The notes beneath the pieces are model-generated. The model was not told the DNA's origin, made no database searches, and saw only the letters and a program-made list of their open reading frames with translations. DNA of 21,763 bases from Bacillota bacterium (GTDB taxonomy: Bacteria > Bacillota_E > JAJZYS01 > JAJYTV01). Location of the stretch: assembly GCA_021845645.1 (NCBI GenBank), contig JAJZVM010000065.1, forward strand, positions 1-21,763, read 5' to 3'. This document shows positions 8,686-15,186 of this stretch, one piece after another. Both the position numbers and the translations under genes were made by a program. The first letter of the stretch is position 1; each line of letters starts with the position of its first letter.

Positions 8686-9153
8686 TTATTCGTGCACCAG
8701 CGGCGGCAAGGGGCGTGTACCCGTAAGCGGGTAGTCCTTGCGCAGCGGGTGGCCTTCCCAGTCGTCCGGCATCAGGATCCGCTTGAGATCCGGGTGGCCG
8801 CGGAAGCGGATGCCGAACATGTCGTAGCACTCGCGCTCGGCCCAGTTGGCCGAGGCATAGACGTGCGCGATGCTCGGGACGCTCGGCGTATCGCCACCCA
8901 CCTGCACCTTGAGCCTCAACCAGTCCTTCTCCTCGAGGTGGTACAGGTGGTAGACCACGTCGAAGCGGGGGTCGCGCTCCAGACGGTCGACCGCCGAAAT
9001 GTCGATGAGCATGCTGAATCCACGGGACTTGAGGAATGTGACAACGCTCACGATCTCGCCCGCGGGCAACTCCACCACGGTCTGGCCGAGCGCCTCCGAG
9101 ACCGTCACGCGATCGCCGAACGCTCCCTCGAGGTCCTGCAGGATCTCCTTCAC
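8686..9153 (-). CDS. nuoC: NADH-quinone oxidoreductase subunit C (30 kDa)
   Basis: Peripheral-arm subunit of complex I that packs against NuoD and NuoB; it binds no cofactor. The product is 155 aa. The family signature is clear: [20 protein letters not shown] followed by [18 protein letters not shown] in the C-terminal third. The start is a GTG at 9153 that overlaps the nuoB stop as GTGA, with GAGGAGGT about 9 bases upstream. The protein ends soon after the signature, as in the shorter Gram-positive-type versions. Confidence 0.97.
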   Translation of the reverse strand: MKEILQDLEGAFGDRVTVSEALGQTVVELPAGEIVSVVTFLKSRGFSMLIDISAVDRLERDPRFDVVYHLYHLEEKDWLRLKVQVGGDTPSVPSIAHVYASANWAERECYDMFGIRFRGHPDLKRILMPDDWEGHPLRKDYPLTGTRPLPPLVHE

Positions 9154-9656
9154 GGGTGGGCCACCTCCTCGGGAGACGGCATTGCCGGCGCCATCGCGCG
9201 GCCGCCCATGCGGATCTTCTTCTGCAGCTCCATGACGGCCTCGAGCAGGCCCTCAGGCGTCGGAGGGCAACCAGGCACGTAGATGTCCACAGGCACGACG
9301 CGGTCCACACCCTGCACCACGGCGTAGTTGTTGAAAACTCCGCCGACAGAGGCGCAGGCGCCCATGGCGATCACCCACTTGGGCTCGGGCATCTGGTCGT
9401 AAAGTTCGCGCACGACCGGCGCCATCTTCTGGCACACCCGCCCGGCCACGATCATCACGTCGGCCTGCCGCGGCGACGCCCGCATGACCTCCGCGCCGAA
9501 GCGGGAAAGGTCGAAACGGGATGCCGCAGTCGCCATCATTTCAATGGCGCAGCACGCAAGGCCGAACTGAGCCGGCCACAAAGAACCGGATTGTGCCCAC
9601 TGTGCGAGCTTTTTGATGCTCGAAAAAAGGATGGGGCGCTCCTCTACTCCTGCCAC
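9150..9656 (-). CDS. nuoB: NADH-quinone oxidoreductase subunit B (cluster N2)
   Basis: Subunit that carries cluster N2, the last iron-sulfur centre before quinone. The four N2 ligands are visible: the tandem Cys pair in [11 protein letters not shown], the Cys of MGACAS and the Cys of [10 protein letters not shown]. An extra Cys occurs in [20 protein letters not shown], where most homologues have a non-cysteine residue. I prefer the GTG at 9656 (168 aa, protein beginning [11 protein letters not shown]) because AGAGGGGG lies upstream at a good distance. An in-frame ATG at 9677 would add seven residues but has no SD. Either start overlaps the end of nuoA (13 or 34 bases). Confidence 0.96.
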   Translation of the reverse strand: MAGVEERPILFSSIKKLAQWAQSGSLWPAQFGLACCAIEMMATAASRFDLSRFGAEVMRASPRQADVMIVAGRVCQKMAPVVRELYDQMPEPKWVIAMGACASVGGVFNNYAVVQGVDRVVPVDIYVPGCPPTPEGLLEAVMELQKKIRMGGRAMAPAMPSPEEVAHP

Positions 9657-10003
9657 TGGAATCCCCCTCTCTTCCATACATACGCGTAGCCGACGGCCAA
9701 CACGATTACGAAGAGAACCATCTCCATGAGACCGAAGAGACGGAGCTTGTGCATCAGGACTGCCCAAGGATAGAAGGACACGGCTTCAACGTCGAAGATC
9801 ATGAACAGCATGGCGACCAGGTAGAACTTGACGGAGAATCTGGGTCCGACCGTCGTCTCGGGAACGATGCCGCATTCGTACGTCGCCTGCTTCTGCGGCG
9901 ACGGCTTCCGGGGTCCAAGCAGGCGGGATGCGCCGAGAACACTCGCCGTAATCACGAGTGCAATGGCGATGTACAAAGCGATCGGGAAGTATTGCGAGAG
10001 CAT
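9644..10003 (-). CDS. nuoA: NADH-quinone oxidoreductase subunit A
   Basis: First gene of the nuo operon and a small membrane subunit of complex I (119 aa, three helices). The hallmark loop between TM1 and TM2 is present: [10 protein letters not shown], with the Cys known from the active/deactive transition in mitochondrial ND3, then [20 protein letters not shown] with the conserved FDVE acidic motif. The ATG at 10003 is preceded by a GGTGGGGGTGG stretch acting as a loose SD. The gene overlaps nuoB by a few codons. About 165 bases lie between the ATG and the best upstream promoter candidate. Confidence 0.97.
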   Translation of the reverse strand: MLSQYFPIALYIAIALVITASVLGASRLLGPRKPSPQKQATYECGIVPETTVGPRFSVKFYLVAMLFMIFDVEAVSFYPWAVLMHKLRLFGLMEMVLFVIVLAVGYAYVWKRGGFQWQE

Positions 10004-10154
10004 ACGCCCACCCCCACCGTTCGGAGTCCACCCGACAGTGTATCACACGGTCACAAGCGTGGGAACGCTAATCGTTCGGCCTGGAAAGCGGCTTGCGCCT
10101 ACCCGGGAGCCAGTCGGACCAATGACGCCAGACGCCCGACGGACACAACTGCCG

Positions 10155-10180
10155 ACTCATATATGAGTATAACACTTATA
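10155..10180. promoter_or_regulatory. Double palindrome, candidate operator at the nuo start site
   Basis: ACTCATATATGAGT (10155-10168) is a perfect 14-base palindrome. It abuts a second inverted repeat, TATAA-CAC-TTATA (10168-10180), which overlaps the candidate -10 box. Two adjoining dyads at a predicted transcription start look like a repressor or activator site. Which regulator would bind is unknown. AT-rich symmetry in a GC-rich genome is unlikely to be chance, but its function is inferred. Confidence 0.45.
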
Positions 10181-10202
10181 AATCGACGACGGCATTTGGC
10201 AA
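10175..10202 (-). promoter_or_regulatory. Candidate nuo operon promoter
   Basis: On the minus strand TTGCCA (10197-10202) is separated by 16 bases from TATAAG (10175-10180); each hexamer matches the sigma-70 consensus at 5 of 6 positions. It lies in a conspicuously AT-rich island of an otherwise GC-rich region and would start transcription near 10168, giving a leader of about 165 bases before nuoA. A second, weaker possibility closer to the gene is an extended -10 (TG-A-TACACT) at about 10037-10045. The choice is inference from sequence alone. Confidence 0.5.
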
Positions 10203-10266
10203 AGGCCAATGCGTTTTTCATGCTCCTTCGCTCTTGCAGGCAGATATATTTACAATAACATCCTGT

Positions 10267-10304
10267 TCTTATGCCGCCTGATACCGGAGTCGGTCGGCAT
10301 AAGA
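10267..10304. repeat. Inverted repeat with inner stem
   Basis: TCTTATGCCG (10267-10276) is perfectly complementary to CGGCATAAGA (10295-10304). Inside lies a second short stem, ACCG-GAGT-CGGT (10283-10294), leaving a six-base bulge on one side. No T-run follows on either strand, so it is not a classic terminator. It may be an RNA fold or the end of a small mobile element. Apart from this and the next repeat, I see nothing in 10205-10580. Confidence 0.5.
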
Positions 10305-10402
10305 TGACACGTCGATCCGCCCTATCTCGACTTTCCACCGGATCCAGGCCGCCCAAGCCGTCTTGCCGGCCAAAAGGTCTGTCGGCGACGGGCCCAAACA
10401 AA

Positions 10403-10433
10403 CCGCCATTGACTTCCGTGACTTGAATGGCGG
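10403..10433. repeat. 8-bp inverted repeat enclosing a short direct repeat
   Basis: CCGCCATT (10403-10410) pairs with AATGGCGG (10426-10433) across 15 bases. Across the left arm and loop the hexamer TGACTT occurs twice, at 10410-10415 and 10419-10424. It lies in the non-coding stretch upstream of nuoA. Function unknown. Confidence 0.4.
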
Positions 10434-10582
10434 CGTATGTTGCACGCGTCGCGCGCCGGCGAGATTAGGTTGAACCACGGCCTGTCCGACGACTGCGGTT
10501 GGACTGGCGTGCCTGGTGCCGCACGGTGCACGCGATGGAAGGCGCGCGTGTCAGCGGCCGTTTTGATGGGGCTTGGCGAACG

Positions 10583-10795
10583 GGGCACCTTGCCCTGGGT
10601 ACGTCAGCTGCCCGGCCTGGGACCCCGCGCATGATCCTGTCGCGCACCCCAGCCGGGGTTGCGGCGAGCGCAACCCCGGCTTCCGCCGAGCCAAGAGAAG
10701 AGTTACCATAGCGCAATAGCCCGCTTGGAAGCAGCGGGTCGTGCTGTTCACGCATAGGGGGGGCGCCGAAGGCCATGGACCTGCCAGCTTGGCAG
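10583..10795. other. Hairpin-dense non-coding segment, candidate structured RNA or element remnant
   Basis: Four perfect hairpins lie within about 210 bases: GGGCA-CCT-TGCCC (10583-10595); a 13-bp stem with 5-base loop whose left arm is AGCCGGGGTTGCG (10651-10681); a 6-bp stem CCCGCT/AGCGGG plus a closing G-T pair (10719-10739); and CTGCCA-GCT-TGGCAG (10781-10795). No reading frame through it is convincing: the open frames are rich in Arg, Ser and Pro with poor codon bias. On the minus strand a GTGCG-type sequence follows the 13-bp hairpin, loosely like a group II intron 5' end, but I could not find a domain V. The strand and identity are open. Confidence 0.35.
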
Positions 10796-10966
10796 CTCTG
10801 CACCGTCGCTGTGGGCAGCAGCCATTTCAACCAGGTGACACGTGAGGCAAACTGATCGCGGCCGAACGTCTCCCGGCGTATGCAGAGCCTTGGGTCCGTG
10901 CTGGACATGGGCCTGCTGATCCGCGGCCCGATAGCCGTGCGTCCTACGCCGGCAACACTCGTATGG

Positions 10967-11131
10967 CTACACTTCGCCGAGCCGTCCCACACGGGCGAGG
11001 CCGAGCTGCATAGCCGCAGCCACCGACCGCGCCGAACTGCACGCGGCCGCCCGCACGACTGCAGTGAAGGCTTCGAGCCAGGGCGCCTGGCCGCGTTTTC
11101 GCAGGAGCGGCCCGACTTCGCCAGGCCACAT
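10967..11131 (-). pseudogene. Possible decayed coding remnant
   Basis: A minus-strand frame from an ATG at 11131 to a TAG at 10967 reads as a plausible 54-aa protein end (MWPGEVGPLLRKRGQAPWLE and onward to ARVGRLGEV). About three quarters of its third codon positions are G or C. There is no SD. The frame remains open upstream into the antisense of the ferredoxin gene, so a normal 5' end is missing. It could be the 3' stub of an older gene, perhaps from a mobile element, cut off by rearrangement; it could also be chance. I do not recognise the family. The interval 10800-10966 shows nothing I can support. Confidence 0.2.
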
Positions 11132-11212
11132 TCGCACGGTTGCAGGTTGGTGCGCGAAAACCTTGGCGCGCCGTCCGCCGTCCGATAACCTTGTCCCAGG
11201 AGGGATCGCCTG

Positions 11213-11455
11213 ATGGCCTACGTGATCGCAGAACCCTGCATCGGAACCAAGGACAAGTCCTGCGTCGACGTCTGTCCTGTCGACTGCATCCACGGCAAGG
11301 ACGACGAGCCGCAGCTTTACATTGATCCCGACGAGTGCATCAACTGCGGGGCCTGCGAGGCGGTCTGCCCGGTTCAGGCGATCTTTGAGGAAGGCATGCT
11401 GCCGCCCCAGTGGGAGTCGTTCATCGAAGTCAACCGCGAGTACTTCCAAAAGTGA
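11213..11455 (+). CDS. 7Fe ferredoxin ([3Fe-4S][4Fe-4S])
   Basis: Small soluble electron carrier (80 aa). The first half has C9-x7-C17-x3-C21-P and C25; the second half has C42-x2-C45-x2-C48-x3-C52-P. By comparison with Azotobacter ferredoxin I and Thermus-type 7Fe ferredoxins, C9, C17 and C52 should hold a 3Fe-4S cluster and C21, C42, C45 and C48 a 4Fe-4S cluster. The Cys that would make the first site a 4Fe cluster is Thr12. The C-terminal extension (PPQWESFIEVNREYFQK) is typical of this type. The ATG at 11213 follows AGGAGG by 9 bases. It is monocistronic, divergent from nuo, and ends at a strong hairpin. The redox partner is unknown. Confidence 0.95.
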   Translation: MAYVIAEPCIGTKDKSCVDVCPVDCIHGKDDEPQLYIDPDECINCGACEAVCPVQAIFEEGMLPPQWESFIEVNREYFQK

Positions 11456-11458
11456 AAT

Positions 11459-11488
11459 GCCGGGCACGGAGCGAACTCCGTGCCCGGC
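11459..11488. terminator. Bidirectional hairpin terminator after ferredoxin
   Basis: GCCGGGCACGGAG (11459-11471) pairs perfectly with its complement at 11476-11488 around the loop CGAA, giving a 13-bp stem that starts 4 bases after the ferredoxin stop. No T-run follows on the plus strand. On the minus strand the hairpin is followed by a moderately T-rich ATTTCACTTTT, so it could stop transcripts of both convergent genes. Confidence 0.75.
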
Positions 11489-11504
11489 CCGACCGAGGGT
11501 ATGG

Positions 11505-12302
11505 TCAGATGTCCCGCCCGGCGAGGGCCACCTTGAGGAAACCCTCCGCCCCCACGTGGCCCAACACCTCGTCCAGAGCCGCGGCGCCGCCGCGCAAGAT
11601 CCCCGTTGCGAAGTGTTGCAGCACCTTCGCCTTGACGGTCATCGGGCCCGCGCCGAACGCTTCCATCTCGGCGGCGCCGAGCCGCACCTGGCTCGAGCCC
11701 TCGGGCAGCCAGTGCAGGCCCGACGTGCCAGTAAGATAGATGCGCTTGCCGGGCAGCGGCTCGTCGCCGGGAAGGTCGGTGGCCGCGCGATAGCTCTTGC
11801 CGAGCAGCGACAGCACGAGCGGGTAGTCCCCGCTCGCTGCGCGCACGGCCGCCGGCAAGCCCAGGTGCTCGCCCCGCCAGCGCGCCTCCTCGATGCTCAC
11901 GTTCCCGAACGAGACATCATACGGCGCAATCTCCCTATCCTCCGGAATCGCACCGTACGCCGCTGACACGATCAGCACGCCGACGGCGTCCGAGCCCAGG
12001 GCTTGCCGCAAGGTGGCCACTCCCGCGAGGGCGCCAAGAAACAGCGGGGACGCGAACATCTCGCGCGCGGGCCGCGTGTGGTCTTTCAGCTGCTCGGTGC
12101 GGCGCCGCAGCCGCTCGGGGTCGAGGAAGTCCTGCCATGTCAGGGGCTCTTCGGCCTGTTCGGCCTTCTGCTGCGTGCAGCCGAGCAGCACGAGCACCCG
12201 CCGGCCCGGGGCGCCGCCACCTGCTGAGAGATCAGCCTGCGGCAGTCGTCTGCCGCAGGCCAGGTTGCCCGGAACATCACCGGCATTGTCCGCCTTGACC
12301 AT
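11505..12302 (-). CDS. DUF6884-like protein
   Basis: Predicted cytoplasmic protein of 265 aa with a fold related to the DUF6884/DUF1988 group; the function of that group is not established. The core begins VLVLLGCTQQK (Cys42), followed by ARxMFASPLF around 79-88 and SAAYGAIPEDREIAPYD at about 113-129. These match the pattern G-C-x3-K, A-R-x-x-Y/F-x-S-x-L-F and S-A-x-x-G-x-I/L-x-x-D-x-x-I-x-P-Y-D that I associate with DUF6884. I chose the ATG at 12302 because GAAGGAGG precedes it by 8 bases; an in-frame GTG at 12320 has none. The first 35 residues look unconserved. The gene is divergent from the glycosylase gene and convergent with ferredoxin. The domain assignment is from memory of motifs. 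Confidence 0.7.
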   Translation of the reverse strand: MVKADNAGDVPGNLACGRRLPQADLSAGGGAPGRRVLVLLGCTQQKAEQAEEPLTWQDFLDPERLRRRTEQLKDHTRPAREMFASPLFLGALAGVATLRQALGSDAVGVLIVSAAYGAIPEDREIAPYDVSFGNVSIEEARWRGEHLGLPAAVRAASGDYPLVLSLLGKSYRAATDLPGDEPLPGKRIYLTGTSGLHWLPEGSSQVRLGAAEMEAFGAGPMTVKAKVLQHFATGILRGGAAALDEVLGHVGAEGFLKVALAGRDI

Positions 12303-12316
12303 TGGACGTGCCTCCT

Positions 12317-12332
12317 TCACCCACTAGGGTGA
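12317..12332. promoter_or_regulatory. Small dyad in the divergent promoter region
   Basis: TCACCC-ACTA-GGGTGA forms a perfect 6-bp inverted repeat just upstream of the SD of the minus-strand gene, within the 100-base gap shared with the glycosylase gene. It could be an operator controlling one or both genes. No convincing -35/-10 pair was found here on either strand. Confidence 0.25.
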
Positions 12333-12402
12333 CTGCGCTTGGCCTTCGCCATCGGCAGCCAAGTACCTTTAGCATCGCGGCAAGTTTCAGGGAGGTGCGG
12401 GG

Positions 12403-12942
12403 GTGCAGGCTGACGCGATCCTGCCAGACGTCCTGGCGCCGGGACTGCGGCTGGTCTTGTGCGGCAGCGCTGCGGGTACGCGCTCGGCGCAGGTCGGCGC
12501 CTACTACGCGGGACCGGGCAACCGCTTCTGGCCCCTTCTTTGGCGCCTTGGTCTCACCCCTCGCCAGTTGGCACCTGACGAGTTCGGGGATGTGCTCGCG
12601 TACGGCATCGGGCTCACGGATCTCGCCAAAACCGTATCGGGCCCCGATGCGCACCTGGCGAAGGGCAGCGACGACCCGCAGGGCCTCAGGCGGCGGATCC
12701 GCGTGTGCGAACCGGCAATCCTCGCCTTCAACGGCAAGCGCCCTGCCGAGGCGTACCTCAGGCGCAAGGCTGCCTTTGGCCTGCAGCCCGAAACCATCGG
12801 CCCGACGCGCATATTCGTACTGCCGTCGACAAGCCGGGCCAACGCGCGTTTCACGGAACAGCCATGGCACGACCTTGCCGCCCTGCTCGCAAGCCTGCGA
12901 GAGTTCGGGCAGAACACGGAGCCTGCGGCGCGATCCCGTTGA
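12403..12942 (+). CDS. mug: Mug/TDG-type mismatch-specific uracil DNA glycosylase
   Basis: Predicted base-excision repair enzyme of uracil-DNA glycosylase family 2 (179 aa), which removes uracil or thymine from G mismatches. The region LVLCGSAAGTRSA at 17-29, the YYAGPGNRFWPLLWRLGLTP block at 34-53, the YGIGLTDLAK segment at 67-76, AFNGKR at 108-113 and VLPSTSRAN at 139-147 align with the order of E. coli Mug. Oddity: the catalytic Asn of the G-I-N-P-G motif is Ala23 (G-S-A-A-G here), and the N-P-S-G loop is P-S-T-S-R. I believe a G-T/S-A-A-G subfamily exists in other bacteria, so this is a variant rather than a decayed gene. The start is a GTG at 12403 with GGAGGT 6 bases upstream. Confidence 0.85.
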   Translation: MQADAILPDVLAPGLRLVLCGSAAGTRSAQVGAYYAGPGNRFWPLLWRLGLTPRQLAPDEFGDVLAYGIGLTDLAKTVSGPDAHLAKGSDDPQGLRRRIRVCEPAILAFNGKRPAEAYLRRKAAFGLQPETIGPTRIFVLPSTSRANARFTEQPWHDLAALLASLREFGQNTEPAARSR

Positions 12943-12957
12943 TCGCGACGCAGGCTC
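12919..12957. terminator. Bidirectional terminator overlapping the mug stop codon
   Basis: GAGCCTGCG (12919-12927) pairs with 12949-12957, then one G/A mismatch, then CGCGATC (12929-12935) pairs with 12941-12947 around a five-base loop. The stem has 16 pairs in all. The plus strand continues CTTTCCTCCTC. The mug stop codon lies at the loop/stem edge. The convergent gene ends 10 bases beyond, so the hairpin probably serves both. Confidence 0.75.
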
Positions 12958-12966
12958 CTTTCCTCC

Positions 12967-15186
12967 TCAGGGCAGCTGCTGCCACGTGCGGCCGCCATCG
13001 GTCGTGCGATAGAGGCTTCCGATCCCCATCAGCCAGCCGTCCTTAGCCGTCGCGAATTGCATCTGGAGCTGCGTGTTGAAGTTCTGGAGCGACATCGCTG
13101 TCGAGGAAGCGGTCCAGGTCTTGCCGCCGTCGCGCGTCGCGTACACGACGGTCCGCGCATCTTGGCTGTAGATGTGCTCCTGCATCGCCACCCAGCCCAG
13201 GTCCTGGTTCAGGAAGTAGACCGCGGCCCCCTGGCCGCTCCCTTGCCAGGTGTGGACGATGTCGTGGCTCTTGCCGCCGTCGATCGTCCGTTCCAGGGTC
13301 ACATCGCTGGGCTGGGAGAGGGTCGCGCCAGGAACCGTCTGGAGCGTGTAGCCCATGTCCGCGATAAAGGAGAACTGCTCTGCGGCGCCTGGTGCGGCCG
13401 GTCGGCTGGAGAGGACGGTCCAGGTCTTGCCGCCGTCCATGGTGGCGGAGAGCGTCACATCGGGATAGAACCCCGTCTGCATGATGCCCTCCCGGACGCT
13501 CTGGAAATGGAGGTACGTGGTCGTCCCGGCCAGCACCCCGCTCGCGATGGGGAGCCGCGCCTGCCGGCGCCAGTGCCGACCTCCGTCCCGCGTCGCGAGC
13601 AGCACCGGCGATTGACCGCTCGGAGCCGTGGTGACCATGTAGCCGACTTTGCGGTCCACGAACGAGACCGCCTGCACCGGATCCGCCGCGCGGTAGATCT
13701 CGCGCCACGTCCTGCCGCCGTCGACGCTCGCCAGCACGGCCTGGGGATCGGATGCCAGCCCGATGCCGAAGCCGTGGAGCGCGTCCGTGAAGTCCAAGAG
13801 CGTGGTCGGGGCGAGCGAGGGCAGGAGCTGCGTCCAGGTGCGCCCGCCATCCACGGTCTTGACGAGGAAGCCGTTCTGCTGCGAGCCACCGCGGCCGACC
13901 GCGTAGCCCACCTCGGGCGACACGAGCGAGACGCCCGAGAGGCTCCAGAAGAGGTCGGTGCCCACGGTGCGCCACGTCTTGCCGCCGTCGCGCGTGATGA
14001 GGAGACCCTCGGTGTACGGCGCCGCACCGGCGTTGTTCGGCAGCCAGCCCACATTCCCCGAGACGAACGTCGGAGCGCCCGCCACGTCCCGCCCGGAAGC
14101 GAGCTGCGACTGCTGGAGGGACCAGGTCTTGCCGCCATCGGTGGTGCGGTAGAGGTAGCCCTGCCAGGTGGCCGAGTCCTTGAGGAAGAACCAGCCGTCC
14201 TCAGCGCTCGGGAAGCTCACCGCGGCCGAGTAGTTCCAGTAGTTCTGGTCGGGCGCCGTGAAGCTCGTCTGCCAGGTCTGACCGCCGTCGGTCGTCTCGA
14301 TGAGTCTTGCGGTGCAGCCAGCGCCGCCGGCCGTCCCTGGTTGCGGCGAGGACCCGCACGTCTGGCCCGCGACGAAGCCGATCCGCGGCGTCAGGAAGTC
14401 CATGTGCACCGGTTCGAAGCCCTGCGGCAAGGTGAGCGCCGTCCAGCCCTTGAAGCCGTCCTGCGACGTCAGGACCCTGTCGCCAACGTAGGCGTAGCCC
14501 TGGCTGCCGAAGAACTGGAAGCCGACGCGCATCAGCACCGTCGCATTGAACAGCGCCTGCGGCCCCTGCTCGCGCCAGGCGACGTGCCAAGTCCTGCCGC
14601 CGTTTTGGGTCGCGAGGATCGCCACAGGCACTGTCTGGGACGCGGTGCCGCTCTGGCTGCCGAGTCCCGTCTCCTGCGCGAGCACGTAGCCCGTGCCCTG
14701 ACGGTCCCCCGTGAAGTGCAGGGCGAGCGCGGTGTAGCCCGTGGGCAGCAGCCGCTCGGTCCAGCTGTTGCCGCCGTCCCTTGTCTCGAGCACGACGTTG
14801 CGCGAGCCGTATGCGCCCGTCGCAGCCGCCACCCAGCCGCTGCGCGCCGTCGCGAAGTCGACCGCCTCGACCGCGCCCAGCACGATCGGCTTGCCGTATA
14901 CCGGGCCCACGTTGGTCACATGTTGGTGCCCGGCCTGCTGCCGTCCGCCTGTGAGGTGTGCGACGTACGGCACGGCTACCAGCAGGACGAGCAGCACCGC
15001 CGCCCAGTAGAACCAGCGATTTTGCCCGCCGCGTCCCGCGGGACGCCCCTTGGTCGCCCTTCGGCCCTCGCCGCGAGCCCGTTCAAGCCTCGTGAGCAGT
15101 TGGGGGTCGCTCGGACCGACCTTGCGATCGATCGTTCTGCCGAGCTGCAAAAGGCGCTCTTCGAAGCGCTCGTCCCTAGCGTCCAT
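12967..15186 (-). CDS. Membrane-anchored YCF48/BNR-repeat protein, candidate sensor/anti-sigma
   Basis: 739-aa protein with a charged cytoplasmic N-terminus (1-57, helical, rich in Arg and Glu), one membrane helix (about 58-77, WFYWAAVLLVLLVAVPYVAHL) and a long extracellular part. The extracellular part contains about 13 copies of a beta-propeller signature of the type T-x-D-G-G-x-T-W (for example ETTDGGQTW, RTTDGGKTW, ITRDGGKTW, KTVDGGRTW, ATRDGGKTW, RTTDGGRTW), spaced roughly 45-60 residues, which would build one or two propellers. No catalytic sialidase residues were recognised. The ATG at 15186 has AGAGGAGGGG upstream and overlaps the end of the sigma factor gene by 11 bases. That position is where ECF anti-sigma genes sit. 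The N-terminus lacks the zinc-type H-x3-C-x2-C motif. The regulatory role is inference. Confidence 0.85.
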   Translation of the reverse strand: MDARDERFEERLLQLGRTIDRKVGPSDPQLLTRLERARGEGRRATKGRPAGRGGQNRWFYWAAVLLVLLVAVPYVAHLTGGRQQAGHQHVTNVGPVYGKPIVLGAVEAVDFATARSGWVAAATGAYGSRNVVLETRDGGNSWTERLLPTGYTALALHFTGDRQGTGYVLAQETGLGSQSGTASQTVPVAILATQNGGRTWHVAWREQGPQALFNATVLMRVGFQFFGSQGYAYVGDRVLTSQDGFKGWTALTLPQGFEPVHMDFLTPRIGFVAGQTCGSSPQPGTAGGAGCTARLIETTDGGQTWQTSFTAPDQNYWNYSAAVSFPSAEDGWFFLKDSATWQGYLYRTTDGGKTWSLQQSQLASGRDVAGAPTFVSGNVGWLPNNAGAAPYTEGLLITRDGGKTWRTVGTDLFWSLSGVSLVSPEVGYAVGRGGSQQNGFLVKTVDGGRTWTQLLPSLAPTTLLDFTDALHGFGIGLASDPQAVLASVDGGRTWREIYRAADPVQAVSFVDRKVGYMVTTAPSGQSPVLLATRDGGRHWRRQARLPIASGVLAGTTTYLHFQSVREGIMQTGFYPDVTLSATMDGGKTWTVLSSRPAAPGAAEQFSFIADMGYTLQTVPGATLSQPSDVTLERTIDGGKSHDIVHTWQGSGQGAAVYFLNQDLGWVAMQEHIYSQDARTVVYATRDGGKTWTASSTAMSLQNFNTQLQMQFATAKDGWLMGIGSLYRTTDGGRTWQQLP

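Noticed and set aside
9657..9767. Longer nuoB beginning at 9767
   Set aside because: The extension lies within nuoA in another frame and has no homology; the GTG at 9656 has the best ribosome site.
10583..10795. Group II intron
   Set aside because: A GTGCG-like sequence and hairpins are suggestive, but no domain V or reverse-transcriptase gene is visible, so it is not called.
10155..10800. CRISPR array or tandem repeat array
   Set aside because: The inverted repeats differ from one another in sequence and spacing; there are no evenly spaced direct repeats.
10465..10992. Minus-strand 175-codon open frame in the gene-free stretch
   Set aside because: It runs through several perfect hairpins, is rich in Arg, Ser and Pro, and has no SD or known motif; a structured non-coding segment fits better.
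12303..12402. Sigma-70 promoters in the gap between the DUF6884-like and mug genes
   Set aside because: The best pairs have poor hexamers or spacings (for example TTGGCC and TACCTT 19 apart), so none is reported as a feature.
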